64,000 nucleotides of DNA, taken from assembly GCF_023501975.1 (NCBI RefSeq), contig NZ_JAMFLH010000001.1:124001-188000 (forward strand), in the 5' to 3' direction. Below, piece by piece: positions 27,053 through 36,574 of this stretch. The position numbers and the translations under genes are program-made. The notes beneath the pieces were generated by a model, which had not been told where the DNA came from, did no database searches, and was given only the letters and a program-made list of their open reading frames with translations. This DNA comes from Altererythrobacter sp. KTW20L (lineage in GTDB: Bacteria > Pseudomonadota > Alphaproteobacteria > Sphingomonadales > Sphingomonadaceae). Position 1 is the first letter of the stretch, and each line of letters begins with the position of its first letter.

Positions 27053-27439
27053 CTATTCCTTGGCGTCAGCCTTGCGCCACGGAAGGCGGCCTTCGATCTC
27101 GATCTCCAGGCTCACCGACAGGAAAGTGCGGATCAGCACGATCGCGCCCAGTACCAGCACGCTGTCCCAGGTCGGCCGCACCGCCACGGTCAGGATGATG
27201 TCGGCGGCGACCAGCAGCTCCAGCCCGATCAGGATCGACCGCCCCAGCGAACGGCGGAAGGCGGCGATAATGTCGCGCTCGCCCGCCAGCTCGGGTGGCC
27301 TGCCGATGCCAAGACTGCGCTTCACGAACAGCGTGAGGGCGATCAGCGTGCCCGTCACGATCGCCGCGATGCCCGCCAGTTCGAACCCGCGCGCGGTCCA
27401 GCGGGCAATTTCCAGCATGAAGTCTTCGGGTGTGGACAT
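27053..27439 (-). CDS. DUF1622 membrane protein
   Basis: A 128-residue membrane protein of the DUF1622 type with three predicted helices (ELAGIAAIVTGTLIALTLFV, SILIGLELLVAADIILTVAV, SVLVLGAIVLIRTFLSVSLEIE). ERDIIAAFRRSLGRSILIGLE-like cytosolic loop and final LEIEIEGRLPW are family features. ATG 27439 is chosen over an upstream one that adds a non-family leader. Function unknown. Confidence 0.85.
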   Translation of the reverse strand: MSTPEDFMLEIARWTARGFELAGIAAIVTGTLIALTLFVKRSLGIGRPPELAGERDIIAAFRRSLGRSILIGLELLVAADIILTVAVRPTWDSVLVLGAIVLIRTFLSVSLEIEIEGRLPWRKADAKE

Positions 27440-27530
27440 GTGCAGGCAACCCGCAGAACTGCGAGGCTGTTCCCTCCATGCCGGAACCATCCCAGCCCCC
27501 ACCCGTCAGTCACCCGAAAGGAGGCGACCC

Positions 27531-27929
27531 ATGTCCATCAAGGAAATGATCCGCGAGCATCCCCATGTGGGAAGCGATTTCAACGAGGAGCTGGCCGAGG
27601 CCGTGCGCCATGCAATGTATTGCGCGGCGATCTGCAATTCCTGCGCTGATGCCTGCAGCGCCGAGGACATGGACATGGCCGCCTGCATCCGCCTGTGCAT
27701 GGATTGCGCGGACATTTGCACCGCGACCTACCGCGTGGCCAGCCGCCGCACATCGGGCAACGTCCGCGTCATCGAGGCGCAGTTGCGCACCTGCATCCCG
27801 GCGTGCGAGGCCTGCGCGATCGAATGCGAAAAGCACGACCACCCCCACTGCCGCCGCTGCGCCAAGATGTGCCGAGAATGCGCCCGTGACTGCCAGATTG
27901 CCCTGGAGGGGATGTTCGCGGCGGGTTAA
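27531..27929 (+). CDS. Cysteine-rich four-helix copper-binding protein (Csp-like)
   Basis: A 132-residue cytosolic four-helix-bundle protein with 17 cysteines, many in CxxxC-type spacing along helices (MYCAAICNSCADAC, CIRLCMDCADIC, CRRCAKMCRECARDC). In characterised Csp proteins these inward thiols store Cu(I). No signal peptide is seen, so it would be the cytosolic Csp3-like form. ATG 27531 follows AAAGGAGG. It is divergent from DUF1622. Confidence 0.88.
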   Translation: MSIKEMIREHPHVGSDFNEELAEAVRHAMYCAAICNSCADACSAEDMDMAACIRLCMDCADICTATYRVASRRTSGNVRVIEAQLRTCIPACEACAIECEKHDHPHCRRCAKMCRECARDCQIALEGMFAAG

Positions 27930-28474
27930 TTCTCCATGGTCGCCAGGCCACGCCGCTGCAACTCAGCGACCCATTCCTCGGCTGTAGGCATGACAGTGTG
28001 ATCGACCCGTTCGGCGATCCTCCATTCCCCATCCACACGTACGAGCCGGTCATGATACTGGCCCGACAGCTCCGGCGTGGGCGATCCGCCCTCGCCGCGC
28101 ATGACGAAAACGAAGCGGGACTTGGCCGTGGCCGTGTCGCCATCAACGTCGATCTCGAAATTGGAGATCTGGTGGAAGCTCGACAGGTTGACGAAATCGG
28201 GATCGGTTTCGCCGAACAGCCCGGTCAGCATTTCGCGGATTTCCACCCGACCCTCGCGCCGGGTTGACCCGTTGGCCCAGACGCCGTCTTCGGTAAACAG
28301 GCCGACATAGCCATCGTAGTCGCGCGCATCGAGATGGGCGGAATAGTCCGTGATAACCCGCTGGATCGCGGCGGTGTCTTCCAGCGCCTGGACCCGCGCT
28401 TCGAGCGCAGAGCTATCGCTGCACCCGGCCAAGGTAAATGATGCCGTCAGCACAGCAGCAATGGCGAATTTCAT
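27926..28474 (-). CDS. SnoaL/NTF2-like lipoprotein
   Basis: A 182-residue lipoprotein (lipobox LAGCSD, C18) with a short coiled coil (LEARVQALEDTAAIQRVI) and a SnoaL-like NTF2 fold: YSAHLDARDYDGYVGLFTEDGVW and YHDRLVRVDGEWRIAERV. Catalytic role not certain. ATG 28474 follows GGGAGGGAA. Its stop overlaps the Csp stop by 4 bp, convergent. Confidence 0.82.
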   Translation of the reverse strand: MKFAIAAVLTASFTLAGCSDSSALEARVQALEDTAAIQRVITDYSAHLDARDYDGYVGLFTEDGVWANGSTRREGRVEIREMLTGLFGETDPDFVNLSSFHQISNFEIDVDGDTATAKSRFVFVMRGEGGSPTPELSGQYHDRLVRVDGEWRIAERVDHTVMPTAEEWVAELQRRGLATMEN

Positions 28475-28519
28475 GGCAATTCCCTCCCGAATCATCCCAC
28501 CGGGCGGGAGCTTAGCGCG

Positions 28520-29086
28520 TCACGCCGCCTTGCGCGCCTTTTCCAGTTTCTTGAGCGCCATCGAACGCTTGAGTCGGCTGAGGTGATCGATGAACAGCAC
28601 GCCGTTGAGGTGATCCATCTCGTGCTGAATGCAGACGGCCATCAGCTCGTCCATTTCCTGCTCGTGCTGGTTGCCCTGCAAATCCTGCCAGCGGACGCGG
28701 CAGGCGGACGGGCGTTCGACATCGGCATAGATGTCGGGCACCGACAGGCAACCTTCCTGGTAGCTCTTGGTTTCCGCCGAGGGATCGAGGATTTCCGGGT
28801 TGATGAAAATCTGCGGTTCGCGCTTGGTCGGCTGGTGATGGTGGTGCGTGCCATCGTGATCGCACTCTTCGGGCTCGGCATCGGGATCATCGGGCTGCAG
28901 GTCGATCACCAGCACGCGCAGCGGAATGCCCACCTGGATCGCGGCGAGGCCAATGCCATGGGCGGCATACATCGTCTCGAACATGTCATCGACGAGGGTC
29001 TTCAGCTGGTCGTCGAAGGTATCGACGGGCTTGGAGACGGTTTTCAGGCGCGGATCGGGCGCTTCGATGATTTCTAGGATGGCCAT
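28520..29086 (-). CDS. def: Peptide deformylase
   Basis: A 188-residue metalloenzyme that removes the formyl group from nascent proteins. Motifs: GIGLAAIQVG (44-53), EGCLSVP with metal ligand C113, and QHEMDH with H155, E156 and H159. Between motifs 1 and 2 is an unusual His/Asp/Glu-rich loop (ECDHDGTHHHHQPTK, 74-88). ATG 29086 gives the family start. It pairs functionally with fmt on the opposite strand nearby. Confidence 0.95.
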   Translation of the reverse strand: MAILEIIEAPDPRLKTVSKPVDTFDDQLKTLVDDMFETMYAAHGIGLAAIQVGIPLRVLVIDLQPDDPDAEPEECDHDGTHHHHQPTKREPQIFINPEILDPSAETKSYQEGCLSVPDIYADVERPSACRVRWQDLQGNQHEQEMDELMAVCIQHEMDHLNGVLFIDHLSRLKRSMALKKLEKARKAA

Positions 29087-29124
29087 GGGGCGCATTTAGT
29101 AGCGCTTGGCCCTGCTCGCAAGGC

Positions 29125-29721
29125 TCAACCCACCGGTCTTCTTGCCCGCAGCGCCTGGGCCAGTGTCCCCTCATCGAGATAATCCAGCTCGCCCCCCACC
29201 GGCAGGCCATGCGCCAACTGGGTGATGCGCAGCGGATAGCCTTCCAGCTTTTCGGCGATGTAGTGGGCGGTGGTCTGGCCTTCCAGGGTGGCGTTCATGG
29301 CGAGCACCACCTCGTCCACCCCGCCCGCGTCGACGCGCGCCACCAGCCGGTCGATCGTCAGGTCTTCGGGTCGCACACCGTCCATCGCCGAAAGCCTGCC
29401 GCCCAGCACGTGGTACCGCCCGGTAAACAGCTTGGCGCGATCGAGCGCCCAGAGGTCCGCCACGTCTTCCACCACGCACAGCTGCCGCGCATCGCGGCGC
29501 GGATCGGTGCAGATTGGGCACGGGTTGCTGGTATCGACATTGCCGCAGGTGTCGCACTCGACCAGCCGCTCTTTCACCGCACTGAGCGCCTCGATCACCT
29601 GGACCAGCGCGGTTTCGCGCCGCTTGACCAGCCACAGCACCGCGCGGCGCGCCGAACGCGGGCCGAGCCCGGGAAGCTTGGCCAATGCGCCTGCCAGCGC
29701 CTCGATCTCTTGCGATGCCAT
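29125..29721 (-). CDS. recR: Recombination mediator RecR
   Basis: A 198-residue RecR. Helix-hairpin-helix ([20 protein letters not shown]), four-Cys zinc finger (C56, C59, C68, C71), then a TOPRIM domain ([13 protein letters not shown]) and the [18 protein letters not shown] end. It helps load RecA with RecF/RecO. It is 39 bp upstream of def on the same strand and divergent from fmt. Confidence 0.95.
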   Translation of the reverse strand: MASQEIEALAGALAKLPGLGPRSARRAVLWLVKRRETALVQVIEALSAVKERLVECDTCGNVDTSNPCPICTDPRRDARQLCVVEDVADLWALDRAKLFTGRYHVLGGRLSAMDGVRPEDLTIDRLVARVDAGGVDEVVLAMNATLEGQTTAHYIAEKLEGYPLRITQLAHGLPVGGELDYLDEGTLAQALRARRPVG

Positions 29722-29764
29722 GTTGTGGAAGATAGGGCCGCCCTGAGGAAAGGCAAAGCCCCAC

Positions 29765-30685
29765 ATGCGGATCATCTACATGGGAACCCCGGAATTCGCT
29801 GTCCCGGCGCTGAAGGCGCTGGTGGCGGCGGGGCATGAAGTGGTTGCCGCCTATACCCAGCCCCCGCGTCCCGGCGGTCGGCGCGGCAAGGAACTGACGC
29901 CGACGCCGGTTCACCGGGCGGCAGAGGAACTGGGGATTCCCGTGCGCCATCCTGCCTCGCTGAAGGGTGCAGAGGAGCAGGCGGAGTTTGCCGCGCTCCA
30001 GGCCGACATCGCCGTGGTTGCCGCCTATGGCCTGATCCTGCCGCAGGCCGTGCTCGATGCGCCGCGCCTCGGCTGCATCAACCTCCACGCCAGCCTGCTG
30101 CCGCGCTGGCGCGGGGCGGCGCCGATCCAGCGGGCGATCCTGGCGGGGGACAAGGAAACCGGCGTGGGCGTAATGCAGATGGAAGCGGGCCTCGATACCG
30201 GACCGGTGCGGACTGAGGTGCGGACGGCGGTGGATGGCAAGACTACCGGCGAACTGACCGACGAGCTGGCGCAGATGGGCGCGACGCTGGCGGTCGAGGT
30301 GCTGGGCGATATCGACGCCTATCCCCCCGTGCCGCAGCCTGACGAGGGCGTGACCTACGCCTACAAGATCGACAAGACCGAAACGCGGCTCGATTTCAGC
30401 AAGAGCGCAGAACAGGTCGAGCGTAAGGTCCGTGCCTTCGCTCCTGCACCGGGTGCTTGGTTCGAGTTGGAAGGAGAACGATACCGGGTTCTCGCGGCTG
30501 AGCTTGCGAGGTTCCCCGGCCTCGCGGCTTATGGGGAAGGCTTCACCATTGACGACAGGCTCACCGTCGCCTGCGCCACCGGAGCGATCCGCCCTACTCA
30601 GGTCCAGCGCGCCGGTCGCCCCGCGATGGCGACAGCCGACCTGTTGCGCGGCCGTCCGATCCCCGCCGGAACGCACCTTTCATGA
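29765..30685 (+). CDS. fmt: Methionyl-tRNA formyltransferase
   Basis: A 306-residue enzyme that formylates initiator Met-tRNA with 10-formyl-THF. [16 protein letters not shown], the catalytic [18 protein letters not shown] segment and the C-terminal OB-like domain are present. Its stop overlaps truA as ATGA. The substrate donor is produced by fhs at 25.3 kb. Confidence 0.96.
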   Translation: MRIIYMGTPEFAVPALKALVAAGHEVVAAYTQPPRPGGRRGKELTPTPVHRAAEELGIPVRHPASLKGAEEQAEFAALQADIAVVAAYGLILPQAVLDAPRLGCINLHASLLPRWRGAAPIQRAILAGDKETGVGVMQMEAGLDTGPVRTEVRTAVDGKTTGELTDELAQMGATLAVEVLGDIDAYPPVPQPDEGVTYAYKIDKTETRLDFSKSAEQVERKVRAFAPAPGAWFELEGERYRVLAAELARFPGLAAYGEGFTIDDRLTVACATGAIRPTQVQRAGRPAMATADLLRGRPIPAGTHLS

Positions 30686-31425
30686 CCCGCTTCGCCCTCA
30701 CCCTGGAATTCGACGGCGGCCCGTTCATGGGCCTCCAGCGGCAGGATCACGGCCCGTCTATCCAGCAGGCGGTGGAAGATGCCGCGCGAGCCGTGACCGG
30801 CGAGGACGTGCGGATGCATGCGGCGGGCCGGACCGATAGCGGGGTCCATGCGCTGGGCATGGTGGCCCATGTGGAGATTGCCAAGCCCTTCGAGCCATCG
30901 CGCCTGATGGCCGCACTCAATGCCCTGCTGCGGCCAGATCCTATCGCGGTGATCGCCTGCGAGGCCAGGCCGGATGACTGGCACGCCCGCTTTTCCTGCA
31001 TCGGGCGCGCCTACGAATACCGCATCGTCAACCGCCGCGCGCCGCTGACGCTGGAACGCGGCAAGGCCTGGGCTATCACCCGGCCACTCGATGCAGGCGC
31101 CATGCACGAAGCCGCACAGCACCTTGTCGGCCGGCACGATTTCACCACATTCCGCAGCGTTCACTGCCAGTCGCAAAGCCCGGAAAAGACGCTCGACCGG
31201 CTCGATATCAGCCGCGAGGGCGAGCATGTGATCGTGCGGGCCGAAGCGCGCAGTTTCCTCCACCACCAGGTGCGATCGATGGTTGGCACGCTGTCGCTGG
31301 TGGGCCTCGGCCAATGGCGGGTGGATCAGGTGCGCGAGGCGCTGGAGGCAAAGGACCGCGCGGCACTGGGCCTCAACGCGCCGCCAGACGGGTTGTATTT
31401 CGTGCGGGCGGTCTATCCGGACTAA
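30682..31425 (+). CDS. truA: tRNA pseudouridine(38-40) synthase TruA
   Basis: A 247-residue pseudouridine synthase. The catalytic Asp is in [17 protein letters not shown], and RAYEYRI and [16 protein letters not shown] are conserved. ATG 30682 overlaps fmt. It converges with the PBP gene with a 4-bp overlap. Confidence 0.95.
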   Translation: MTRFALTLEFDGGPFMGLQRQDHGPSIQQAVEDAARAVTGEDVRMHAAGRTDSGVHALGMVAHVEIAKPFEPSRLMAALNALLRPDPIAVIACEARPDDWHARFSCIGRAYEYRIVNRRAPLTLERGKAWAITRPLDAGAMHEAAQHLVGRHDFTTFRSVHCQSQSPEKTLDRLDISREGEHVIVRAEARSFLHHQVRSMVGTLSLVGLGQWRVDQVREALEAKDRAALGLNAPPDGLYFVRAVYPD

Positions 31426-33575
31426 CCCGGCGGCTCTCCGCTCGGCGTGACCCGCAGGCCCTGCTGGTCCAGCCGGATGTCGAGCGGCACGCCTTCCACA
31501 TCGGTCCTGATTGTCGCGCCCTGCTGGTCGATCGACAGCGTCGTGGCGCCATCTTCGGTCAGCGGGATATCGTCCAACCCTTCCACGTCGAGCGGCTGGA
31601 CCGGTCCTCCGGGATCGGCCGATGCGGTCGGGCGCGGCGCGGGTGCGGTGCGTTCGCCCAGCGCCGCCGCCATGAAATCGCGCCAGATACGCGCCGGGAC
31701 CGTGCCGCCCGAGACGCGGCCCAAGGGCGAGTTGTCATCGTTGCCAACCCATACGCCGACCACCAGCCGGTCCTCTCCCTCGCCCGCATAGCCGACGAAC
31801 AGGGCGTCGCGGTTGTCCTGCGTGGTGCCGGTCTTGCCGAAGTTGGCGCTGCGCAGAACTGCCGCGCGCCCGGTGCCACGGTTGATCGCCTGGCGCAGCA
31901 GGGCCTCGATGTTTTCGTGCGTGCGGCCCGAGAAGCTGTCCGGCCCGTTCCACAGCCAGTCCCACCAGCCCTGTTCCGGCCGGGCGAAAGCGTGCGGTTC
32001 CACCGGGTACTGGTTGCCCGCCACCCCGGCATAGGCAGCGACGAGTTCCACCAGCGTCATGGTCGATGTGCCCAGCGCAAGGCTGGGATCGCCCCGGTCG
32101 AGCGGTGCGGTGATGCCCAGCGCGCGGGCCATGTCGATCACCGCTTCGTCCCCCACCTCCTGCTGCAAGCGCACGGCGGCCACGTTGGAGCTTTGGGCAA
32201 AGGCATCGGCCAGGGTGATCGTGTCGGAATAGGTGCCGTTGGAATTGCGCGGGCGGTATGATCCGGCGGTGAATTCGGCGTTGGAAATGGGATCGTCCGG
32301 CTCCCACCCCGCCTCCAGCGCGGCGAGATAGACGAACAGTTTGAAGGTCGAACCCACCTGCCTTTGAGCCTGGGTCGCGCGGTTGAACGGGCTTGTGGCA
32401 TAGTCCCGCCCGCCGATCATCGCCACCACCTCGCCGTTGGGGCGCATGGCCACCAGCGCCACCTGCGCCCCACCCAGGCTGGCCCGCTGCACCGCCTGCC
32501 GGGCAATGTTCTGCAACCGCGAATCGAGCGTGGTGGTCAGCGTCTGGCTGATATAGCCGACCTCGCTGCGCAGGCGGGCTTCGGGCAGCGCCCAGTCGGC
32601 GAAATAGGTACCGGTCGGCAGGTTGTCGCGCTGGCGGCGCACGTCGAGGCCCGTCACCGGCATGGCATCGGCCTGTTCCTGCGTCAGGTAGCCGGCGGCC
32701 ACCATGGCGTTGCGCACCAGCCGCATCCGCTCGGCCGCGCCTTCGGGGTTGCGGGTGGGCGCGAGGCGGCTGGGGGCCTGCAACAGCCCTGCCAGCATGG
32801 CCGCCTGTTCGGGCCGCAGGTTCTCCGGCTGGCGGTAGAAATAGTGCAGGGACGCGGCACGCAGACCGTAGGTGTTGTCGCCGAAATAGGCGTTCGACAG
32901 GTAACGTTCGAGGATCTCGTCCTTGCTCAGCCATGCTTCCAGCCAGAAGGCGATCAGCGCCTCGCGCGCCTTGCGGGTCAGCGTCTGCTCGGGGGTCAGG
33001 AAGGTGAACTTAGCGAGCTGCTGGGTGATGGTGGAGCCCCCGCCCACCCCGGTGAACAGCGCGCGCGCCACACCACGCGGATCGACGCCCCAGTGGCTAT
33101 AGAACCGCCGGTCCTCGATCGCCAGGAACGGCTGGATCACATGGTCCGGCAGGTCCGCCACCAGCACCGGATCGTCCACCACCGCCCCGTTGCGGGCAAT
33201 CGGCGTGCCGTCGCTCGCTAGCAGGGTGATCTGCGGGGGGGCAATCGGCTGGAGCGATTTGGACAGCGGCGCGGTGATCGCCAGATAGCCGACCAGCAGG
33301 ATGAAAGTGAACAGCGCGCCTGCCACCCCTCGAATCGTCCACCACCAGCGGGTGCGTTTCGGCTTGGCGGGTGAAGAAGCGATGGCGGCCGACAGGCCGT
33401 CGTCCGCACCGCCGTCGGCAAAGGCGCCGGGATAAGTCGTCGTCGTCGGCGGCGGCGGGTCTTTTCCCTCACCCTGGAACAGCGGATGCCACGGCGCGGT
33501 TTCCAGCACCGAGCTTACCTCGCCCGGCGCCCAATAGCCGTCTTTCCCGCTTCGCTTGGACCGCAACCAGTTCAT
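31422..33575 (-). CDS. Class A penicillin-binding protein (PBP1 type)
   Basis: A 717-residue bifunctional peptidoglycan synthase: a cytoplasmic Pro/Thr-rich N-terminus, one membrane helix near 80-100, a glycosyltransferase domain ([45 protein letters not shown]), and a transpeptidase domain with the SxxK serine in GSTFK, SSN (FAQSSNVAA) and KTGTT ([12 protein letters not shown]). A C-terminal tail of about 80 residues is Pro-rich then beta-like. It acts in the periplasm to build the cell wall. Confidence 0.93.
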   Translation of the reverse strand: MNWLRSKRSGKDGYWAPGEVSSVLETAPWHPLFQGEGKDPPPPTTTTYPGAFADGGADDGLSAAIASSPAKPKRTRWWWTIRGVAGALFTFILLVGYLAITAPLSKSLQPIAPPQITLLASDGTPIARNGAVVDDPVLVADLPDHVIQPFLAIEDRRFYSHWGVDPRGVARALFTGVGGGSTITQQLAKFTFLTPEQTLTRKAREALIAFWLEAWLSKDEILERYLSNAYFGDNTYGLRAASLHYFYRQPENLRPEQAAMLAGLLQAPSRLAPTRNPEGAAERMRLVRNAMVAAGYLTQEQADAMPVTGLDVRRQRDNLPTGTYFADWALPEARLRSEVGYISQTLTTTLDSRLQNIARQAVQRASLGGAQVALVAMRPNGEVVAMIGGRDYATSPFNRATQAQRQVGSTFKLFVYLAALEAGWEPDDPISNAEFTAGSYRPRNSNGTYSDTITLADAFAQSSNVAAVRLQQEVGDEAVIDMARALGITAPLDRGDPSLALGTSTMTLVELVAAYAGVAGNQYPVEPHAFARPEQGWWDWLWNGPDSFSGRTHENIEALLRQAINRGTGRAAVLRSANFGKTGTTQDNRDALFVGYAGEGEDRLVVGVWVGNDDNSPLGRVSGGTVPARIWRDFMAAALGERTAPAPRPTASADPGGPVQPLDVEGLDDIPLTEDGATTLSIDQQGATIRTDVEGVPLDIRLDQQGLRVTPSGEPPG

Positions 33576-33730
33576 CGTGTCACTGTGTTATCCATTTAAT
33601 ACAGCGTTGGGTAGCCCCATTCCGCAGCCCCATTCAGTCTGGCGAAATCGATTTGCACTGATGACGGCACCAAAGTTATTTGCCATGCTCAATATTAACA
33701 AGGCCGGACACAACCGGCCAGGAGAGGACA

Positions 33731-34108
33731 ATGCGCAGAAGAACTACCGCCCTTGTGGCGCTGGTGGGGGCATCCGTTGTCGCCACCGGAGCGGTCGCCC
33801 ACCATTCCTTCGCCATGTTCGATCGCACGCGCACCACCACGGTCAGCGGCACGGTGCGGGAATTCCAGTGGACCAATCCCCACGCCTATATCCAGCTCAC
33901 CAGCCGCGACAGTGCCGGGCGCGAAGTGGAATACAGCCTGGAGATGGGCGCGCCGATGTATCTCTACGCCCGCGGCTGGCGCCCGCGCACGCTGCGCCCC
34001 GGCTCGCAGATTTCGGTCGAACTGCACCCCTTGCGCAGTGGAGCGCCCGGCGGGGTCGTGCTCGAGGTCAACGATCTCCAGGGCAACCCGATTGGAACCA
34101 ACCAGTGA
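33731..34108 (+). CDS. DUF6152 family periplasmic protein
   Basis: A 125-residue exported protein with a signal peptide (MRRRTTALVALVGASVVATGAVA) and the DUF6152 pattern HHSFAMFD, GTVREFQWTNPHAYIQL. Two adjacent His after cleavage may bind metal. ATG 33731 follows AGGAGAGGA. It overlaps the next gene start (GTGA) and is first in a three-gene operon. Function unknown. Confidence 0.88.
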   Translation: MRRRTTALVALVGASVVATGAVAHHSFAMFDRTRTTTVSGTVREFQWTNPHAYIQLTSRDSAGREVEYSLEMGAPMYLYARGWRPRTLRPGSQISVELHPLRSGAPGGVVLEVNDLQGNPIGTNQ

Positions 34109-34914
34109 GGGCCGCCCGGATCCTTGGTGCTGGAGCCCTTGCAGCGCTTTTCTGCTTGGCCCTTTCTCCATCGGCCATTGCCCAGGCCGATCCATCGCCG
34201 GAGGCCAGGACGGAAGCCTTTGCCGCACTGCCCTACTGGCCCGGTTACTGGGTATCGGAGTACCAGGCCGGGACCACGATCACCGGCCAGGCACCCATCG
34301 TCCGCGATCCGGAAGCCAATGCAACGGCGATTGCCAACATGATGAACCTGCGCGGCGACCAGGCTCCGTGGAACGAAGAGGGTCGCGCCCGCGTGGCGCA
34401 GGTGCGCGCCATCTCGGGCGGCAGAAAGGCCAGCGGCTGGGGCTACCCGATGATGATGAATGCGGCGACGCCCCTGCGTTTCCTCATCACGCCCGAAGAA
34501 ACCATCATCATCAACGCGTACAACGAGGCGCGCTACATCTACACCGATGGCCGCCCCATGCCCGACGAAATGGACATGTGGGCGACCACCTACGGCACGT
34601 CGGTGGGGCGCTGGGAAGGCGATACACTGGTGGTGGAAACGGTGATGGTAACCAACCCATCCGACTATTTCCACGGTTCTCCGCCCTTGTCGGAAGAAGC
34701 CCGCTATGTCGAACGGATCCGCATGGATGGCGACCGGCTGGTTGCCGATTTCACCATCACTGATCCTGTCACCCTCACAGAGCCGTGGAACGTTTCGGTA
34801 AGCTGGGTGCGCGACGAAGGGTTCGACCGGATGATCGTGCTCGACTGGACCAACGACCGCACCGGCAACGAAGACGGCCTGAACACCATCGAACTCGCCC
34901 CAGTGGAGCAATAA
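34105..34914 (+). CDS. Exported protein with WEGDTLVVET motif (DUF6152-associated)
   Basis: A 269-residue protein with a signal peptide (RILGAGALAALFCLALS, cleaved near AIAQA). The signature is GRWEGDTLVVETVM, common in proteins found beside DUF6152, along with YIYTDGRPMPDEMD. GTG 34105 overlaps the DUF6152 stop and gives the signal peptide, so I chose it over upstream in-frame ATGs. Function not established; the beta-rich body suggests a binding or lyase-like fold. Confidence 0.82.
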   Translation: MRAARILGAGALAALFCLALSPSAIAQADPSPEARTEAFAALPYWPGYWVSEYQAGTTITGQAPIVRDPEANATAIANMMNLRGDQAPWNEEGRARVAQVRAISGGRKASGWGYPMMMNAATPLRFLITPEETIIINAYNEARYIYTDGRPMPDEMDMWATTYGTSVGRWEGDTLVVETVMVTNPSDYFHGSPPLSEEARYVERIRMDGDRLVADFTITDPVTLTEPWNVSVSWVRDEGFDRMIVLDWTNDRTGNEDGLNTIELAPVEQ

Positions 34915-34917
34915 GCC

Positions 34918-35901
34918 ATGAAAACCGCCCTCACCGCGCTCGCCCTGCTGGTCCTTGCCTCGCCTGCCGCTGCGCAAGGCCTGCAGCCGGGCGAAGTGGC
35001 GACCGATATTCCCGCGATTGCCGGGGTCGTCTCGGGCGATGCCGCGTGGGAAACGGTGTGGACGGGTCCGATGACGGCCGACGGCATGTCGGTGTCGCCC
35101 GATGGCCTGCTGCTGTTCGCGCAGGAACAGAGCAATGCCATCTGGAAGCTGTGGCCCGACGGGCGCACCTTTGCCGAATACCCCTATGTGCTGGGCGCGG
35201 GCGCCGTGTCAGTGGACCGCACCGGCCGCGTGCTGGCGATCGAACGCGGTTGCACCGATCCGGGGCTCAACTCGCTCACCTGTTCGCAACCCAGCCGCGT
35301 TGTCGAACTGGGCGAGACGCGCCGGGTGATCGCGGAAACTTTCGCCGATGGGACAACGCTCGGTCGGTTGAACGACCTGCATTCCGATGGCCGCGGCGGG
35401 GCGTGGATCACGCAGGGCGAGCTATACCACGTGGCAGGCGATGGCACGGTGCGGATCGTGGTCGATGTCGAAGCCTTTTCCAACGGTGTCGCCACCAGCC
35501 CCGATGGCGGCACGCTCTATGTCACCGACCGCACCAACATTATCGCGGTCGATCTGGATGAAGACCTGCTGCCATCGAACCAGCGCCTGTTCGCCACCCT
35601 GTCGCGCGATACGCAGGGTTTCGGCGGCGATGGCATGGCGGTGGACGCCGATGGCCGGGTCTATGTCACCGGCGATGCGGGCGTTTACGTGTTCGCGGCC
35701 GACGGCAGCGAACTGGGCGTGATCCCCGCCCCGCGCCGCACCATCACGCTGGCCTTTGCCGGGCCCGACCGCGACCAGCTCTATGTCGGCGCGATGGGTG
35801 CGTCCGATCCCGCAGGCACGGCCTGGGCCCCGCCCGAAGGCGTGCGCAACGTGGCGATGACGATCTACCGCCTGCCGATGCTGGCGACGGGGCTGCGCTA
35901 G
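34918..35901 (+). CDS. SMP-30/gluconolactonase-like beta-propeller, exported
   Basis: A 327-residue protein with a signal peptide (MKTALTALALLVLASPAAAQ) and six-bladed propeller repeats: DGMSVSPDGLLLF, LNDLHSDGRGGAWIT, SNGVATSPDGGTLYVTD and DGMAVDADGRVYVTG. Conserved Asn/Asp metal sites of the SMP-30 family are seen (LNDLH, SNGVA). It starts 3 bp after the preceding gene. Probably a periplasmic lactonase; substrate unknown. Confidence 0.9.
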   Translation: MKTALTALALLVLASPAAAQGLQPGEVATDIPAIAGVVSGDAAWETVWTGPMTADGMSVSPDGLLLFAQEQSNAIWKLWPDGRTFAEYPYVLGAGAVSVDRTGRVLAIERGCTDPGLNSLTCSQPSRVVELGETRRVIAETFADGTTLGRLNDLHSDGRGGAWITQGELYHVAGDGTVRIVVDVEAFSNGVATSPDGGTLYVTDRTNIIAVDLDEDLLPSNQRLFATLSRDTQGFGGDGMAVDADGRVYVTGDAGVYVFAADGSELGVIPAPRRTITLAFAGPDRDQLYVGAMGASDPAGTAWAPPEGVRNVAMTIYRLPMLATGLR

Positions 35902-35906
35902 TAAAC

Positions 35907-36212
35907 TCAGGCCGCTTTGGGAGAGGCCGAAAGTGTCTGCCACAGGTGTTCGAGCACGGCTTCGTGCAACGGCTGTTCGAAGGCGATCCCGGCGCGTTCG
36001 TCCTCCACCCACACCACCTCGCCCGCCTGCGAGGCAAGGCCCGGCAGTTTGACCAACACCCGTGCGCCCGGATCGGCATTGGCCCGCTTGCGATCGATCA
36101 TGCAGCCGCCGTGCGACAGGTCCAGCACCTCAAGGTCCGAGGTCGAACCCGAAGAAAACCGGCACTTGGCCAGCAGTTTCGACGGCAGATCGGCAATTCG
36201 CCTGACGGGCAT
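35907..36212 (-). CDS. PilZ domain protein
   Basis: A 101-residue single PilZ domain. The c-di-GMP motif is reduced: CRFSSGS in place of RxxxR, then LDLSHGGCMID, which matches the (D/N)xSxxG part. Binding is therefore uncertain. ATG 36212 gives a domain-only protein; longer upstream frame is not coding-like. Two PilZ/GGDEF-type genes occur in the window (see 60763). Confidence 0.78.
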   Translation of the reverse strand: MPVRRIADLPSKLLAKCRFSSGSTSDLEVLDLSHGGCMIDRKRANADPGARVLVKLPGLASQAGEVVWVEDERAGIAFEQPLHEAVLEHLWQTLSASPKAA

Positions 36213-36574
36213 GGAGGGCTTCCTGTGCAGGATCGCGGACGGGATTGTCCGCAGTTCCCCCGCCTTAAGCCCGACCGCCCAAGCAAATCCTGACAAGCAC
36301 CGTTTACGCCGTTTTAACCAGAATAAATCTGTTCGGGTAGCATGGATCCCGACGTAGGGCTGGATCGCTGGGCTGTCGATGTCCTGCGCAGCGGCTGGCA
36401 CGGCAGCAATTATTCAGGGCACCGCCGTAAGGCGCGAGGGTAAGACGGTTCAATCACGTGCGCGAGCCATCCCGTTTCCCATGAAAGGGACGATCTATGC
36501 GTGCCCGTTCGGGCAAAGGGCTGTTCGCCGAGGCTTTGCCATGACCTGCGGTCTGGAAAGCACGAACCGGTAAT
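36213..36574. other. 362-bp gap without a gene
   Basis: I see no convincing gene here. A small GCCCG-TTC-GGGC-type hairpin is near 36501-36514 and the area near 36310-36340 is AT-rich, which suits a promoter for the PilZ gene on the minus strand. Confidence 0.5.
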
